A stretch of 8,159 nt of DNA, from NCBI GenBank assembly GCA_043101635.1, contig JBICIE010000174.1, forward strand, positions 1 to 8,159, in the 5' to 3' direction. Under the pieces are notes generated by a model. That model had not been told where the DNA came from. It did no database searches and saw only the letters and a list, made by a program, of their open reading frames with translations. A program made the position numbers and the translations under genes. Of the stretch, positions 6,782-8,159 are shown piece by piece; position 1 is the stretch's first letter, and each line of letters starts with the position of its first letter. This stretch comes from CAYMJK01 sp043101635. GTDB lineage: Bacteria; Planctomycetota; Phycisphaerae; Phycisphaerales; UBA1924.

Positions 6782-7840
6782 CTAAATCATTGCAATGACA
6801 ACAGTTTGCGCGATTTGAGCAAGTTCTGTTTCTGCCGGCGCCACTCGGATGGCCCCCGGATGCCGGCCCAGCCGGCGCAGCCAGGTCCGCTGGTTCTTGG
6901 CGAAGCGGCGGGTCTCGATCTTGATCTGCTCGATCGCCTCGTCGAGTGGGCCGCCGCCCTCGAAATGCCGGATGAGCTGCTTGTAGCCGATGGCCTCGCG
7001 GGCCTGCGGCCCGAGTCGGCCGGACTCCCACAGGCCGCGGGCCTCCTCAACCAGCCCGCGCTCGATCATGGCCCTGACCCGTGCGTTGATGCGCCGGTTG
7101 ATGGGCTCGGTCGGCCAGTCGAGGATCGCGAGCACGCAGTCGGTCCGGCGGGTGGCCTCGCGATCCCACTGCTGCTGCCAGTCGGTGATCGGCCGCCCCG
7201 TGGCCCGGTAGACCTCCAGGGCACGGATGGTGCGCCGGTCATCGGCGGGGTGGATGCGCCCCGCGGCAGCCGGGTCCACCCGCTCCAGCTCCGCCCGGCG
7301 CTCGGCCGGATCCATCGCCGCGAGCTGGGCGCGCAGGGCGGGATCCGGGTCCGGCCCCTCGAACAGCCCCTCCAGCAGGGCCTTGATGTACAGGTGCGTC
7401 CCGCCCACGACGATGGGGACACCTTGGGTAGCCCCCTCCTGGGTAGCCCCCCACTCCGTGGGGGGTCTTGGTCCCGCCGCGCCGTGGGGTCCATCTCGTC
7501 CATCGGGTGCGGCGGCCCCCCACGGAGTGGGGGGGTACCCAAAGGCGCTCGCGCTGCGGATACGCTCGATCGCCGCCTCCGCCAGCTTCAGCCACTGGGC
7601 GACCGTAAACGGCTCGGTCGGCTCGACGATGTCGATCAGGTGGTGGCGGATGGCGGCCTGCTCGGCCGGCGAGGGCTTGGCCGTGCCGATGTCCATCCCG
7701 CGGTACACCTGAAACGCGTCGGCGCTGACGAGTTCGGCTTCGCCGAGCCCGCGGGCCCGCAGTTCCGCGGCGACCGCGAGAGCAAGTTCGCTCTTGCCGC
7801 CGGCGGTGGGGCCGATGATGATGGGGAAACGCGGGGGCAC
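6782..7840 (-). CDS. miaA: tRNA dimethylallyltransferase with an in-frame palindromic insert
   Basis: MiaA transfers a dimethylallyl group from DMAPP to the N6 of A37 in tRNAs that read codons starting with U, the first step towards (ms2)i6A. The 352-residue product starts at GTG 7840 and opens PPRFPIIIGPTAGGKSELAL. Visible motifs: P-loop GPTAGGKS (10-17); DAFQVYRGMDIGTAKP (41-56) with catalytic Asp41, though the usual DS is DA here; HHLID (66-70); PIVVGGTHLYIKALLEGL (142-159); RIHPADDRRTIRALEVYRATG (195-215); AIGYKQL (283-289); and TRRFAKNQRTW, with RRFAKNQRTWLRR at 311-323. The usual length is about 300-315. The surplus is residues about 99-139, a Pro/Gly/Trp-rich stretch (YPPTPWG ... PPTEWGATQ) encoded by the palindromic element at 7422-7545 and lying between a helix and the PIVVGGT strand. 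The frame is intact, so the enzyme is probably still made; activity is not shown. There is no Shine-Dalgarno. It is divergent from der and upstream of topA. Confidence 0.96.
   Translation of the reverse strand: MPPRFPIIIGPTAGGKSELALAVAAELRARGLGEAELVSADAFQVYRGMDIGTAKPSPAEQAAIRHHLIDIVEPTEPFTVAQWLKLAEAAIERIRSASAFGYPPTPWGAAAPDGRDGPHGAAGPRPPTEWGATQEGATQGVPIVVGGTHLYIKALLEGLFEGPDPDPALRAQLAAMDPAERRAELERVDPAAAGRIHPADDRRTIRALEVYRATGRPITDWQQQWDREATRRTDCVLAILDWPTEPINRRINARVRAMIERGLVEEARGLWESGRLGPQAREAIGYKQLIRHFEGGGPLDEAIEQIKIETRRFAKNQRTWLRRLGRHPGAIRVAPAETELAQIAQTVVIAMI
7425..7451. repeat. 12-bp direct repeat TGGGTAGCCCCC
   Basis: TGGGTAGCCCCC occurs at 7425-7436 and 7440-7451, offset by 15 bp, so the miaA frame is preserved. 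On the coding strand it gives GATQ, E, GATQ. It looks like a partial duplication of the outer end of the palindromic element. Confidence 0.75.
7447..7465. repeat. Perfect hairpin, left arm of the miaA element
   Basis: CCCCCCAC (7447-7454) and GTGGGGGG (7458-7465) are perfectly complementary around a 3-base loop, TCC, an 8-bp stem. In miaA mRNA the loop reads GGA. The arm encodes the PPTEWG part of the insert. Confidence 0.85.
7516..7534. repeat. Perfect hairpin, right arm of the miaA element
   Basis: CCCCCCAC (7516-7523) and GTGGGGGG (7527-7534) pair perfectly around GGA. This is the reverse complement of the hairpin at 7447-7465, so the element can fold either as two small hairpins or as one long stem. 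It encodes the PPTPWG part of the insert. Confidence 0.85.
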
Positions 7841-7906
7841 GCGAGATTGAAGGGGCCGGCGGCGCTCCGGGCTTGGGGCGACGGCGGCAACTCCATACCA
7901 TCTGCC
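7841..7906. promoter_or_regulatory. Divergent spacer between miaA and der
   Basis: These 66 bp separate two GTG-initiated divergent genes. Towards der, TTGGGG (7873-7878) and CATACC (7894-7899) are separated by only 15 bp and are a weak promoter candidate; transcription from it would begin almost at the GTG, giving a near-leaderless message. I see no convincing promoter for miaA and no Shine-Dalgarno for either gene. Confidence 0.3.
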
Positions 7907-8159
7907 GTGCCCCTTCCCCGCATCGTCATCGTCGGCCGGCCCAACGTCGGCAAGAGTTCCCTGCTCAACATGCTGGCGCAGGAGAAGGTATCGATCGTCG
8001 ATCCCACCCCCGGCGTCACCCGCGACCGCGTCGCGGCCGTCATCGAACTGGAAGACCCGGAGGGCGAGGGCCCCGACAAGGCGGTCGAACTGATCGACAC
8101 CGGCGGCTTCGGCGTCTACACCGCCGAGGGCCAGCGCTACGACGAGGTCGGCGCCGACC
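7907..8159 (+). CDS. der: Ribosome-assembly GTPase Der (EngA), 5' part only
   Basis: Translation from GTG at 7907 gives 84 codons, open to the right edge. Der has two tandem GTPase domains and acts in 50S ribosomal subunit maturation; only the start of the first domain is present. Motifs: IVIVGRPNVGKSSLLNML (6-23) with the G1/P-loop GRPNVGKS (10-17); VDPTPGVTRDR (31-41) with G2 Thr38; and LIDTGGFG (62-69), the G3 box with Asp64. The RPNVGKS plus PGVTRDR plus DTGG combination fits Der well; Era usually has RPNVGKSTL with PQTTR, and MnmE and YihA/EngB differ further. The segment between G2 and G3 carries a short acidic/Gly loop (about residues 49-58, EDPEGEGPDK), longer than in E. coli Der. GTG 7907 is used because no in-frame ATG exists before the P-loop and the protein begins in family register. 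Family length is about 440-500 residues, so most lies outside the window. Confidence 0.93.
   Translation, partial: MPLPRIVIVGRPNVGKSSLLNMLAQEKVSIVDPTPGVTRDRVAAVIELEDPEGEGPDKAVELIDTGGFGVYTAEGQRYDEVGAD

Larger units (their letters stand above)
7422..7545. mobile_element. Palindromic, protein-coding repeat element inserted in miaA
   Basis: The ends are inverted copies: CCTTGGGTAGCCCCC at 7422-7436 and GGGGGGTACCCAAAGG at 7530-7545. Inside lie two 25-bp arms, 7441-7465 and 7516-7540, that are reverse complements at 24 of 25 positions (the exception pairs G7446 with G7535). A third, inner pair is CCGCCGC (7474-7480) with GCGGCGG (7509-7515). The ATG-free centre carries TCCAT twice. The element is read through on the minus strand as about 40 extra residues of MiaA with no stop. 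A 120-bp gain would explain the extra protein length and keep the frame. It has no transposase and would depend on another system if it ever moved. That it moved is inferred; the palindromic structure and the excess over the MiaA family are directly visible. Confidence 0.7.

Noticed and set aside
1..8159. tRNA, rRNA, CRISPR array, phage or toxin-antitoxin genes
   Set aside because: I looked for them on both strands and saw no cloverleaf, regular spacer array, integrase or small paired ORFs outside the assigned genes.

Overview
The window is G+C-rich bacterial chromosome packed with housekeeping and DNA-maintenance genes. Six protein genes are supported: the start of holA (DNA polymerase III delta subunit, minus strand, cut by the left edge), a soluble FHA-GAF histidine kinase (plus), dinB (DNA polymerase IV, plus), topA (DNA topoisomerase I, minus), miaA (tRNA dimethylallyltransferase, minus) and the start of der/engA (ribosome-assembly GTPase, plus, cut by the right edge). 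The two edge genes have no complete ORF here and were found by translating the sequence directly. Two genes (miaA, der) start with GTG and probably a third (the kinase), and Shine-Dalgarno sequences are mostly absent. Together with the kinase's FHA-GAF architecture and the H-box version HSIKNIL, this suggests a planctomycete of the Phycisphaerae type. That placement is an inference from protein style, with no marker RNA to confirm it.

Layout. holA (688 to 1) and the kinase (740 to 2437) diverge from a 51-bp spacer. dinB (2530 to 3684) follows the kinase on the same strand after a 92-bp spacer made largely of short imperfect repeats. dinB and topA converge with 4 bp between their stop codons. 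topA (6565 to 3689) lies downstream of miaA (7840 to 6782) on the minus strand. The 216 bp between them holds the best promoter in the window, a TTGCTG / extended GATAAT pair with 17-bp spacing that would drive topA. miaA and der diverge from a 66-bp spacer.

Functionally, holA, dinB and topA belong to replication, translesion synthesis and supercoiling control, while miaA and der act in tRNA modification and ribosome assembly. The kinase is the only signalling gene, and no response regulator is visible beside it. I see no defence, phage, CRISPR or secondary-metabolism system.

The most unusual object lies inside miaA. A palindromic element of about 124 bp (7422-7545) has near-identical inverted arms that are each hairpins themselves. 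It is read in frame and adds about 40 low-complexity residues just before the conserved PIVVGGT strand. It resembles in principle the protein-coding palindromic elements known from Rickettsia. Secondary points are the lineage-specific enlargements of TopA (a basic Ser/Gly/Arg tail, a longer central region and a degenerate middle zinc finger), the variant kinase H-box, and the repeat cassette upstream of dinB.
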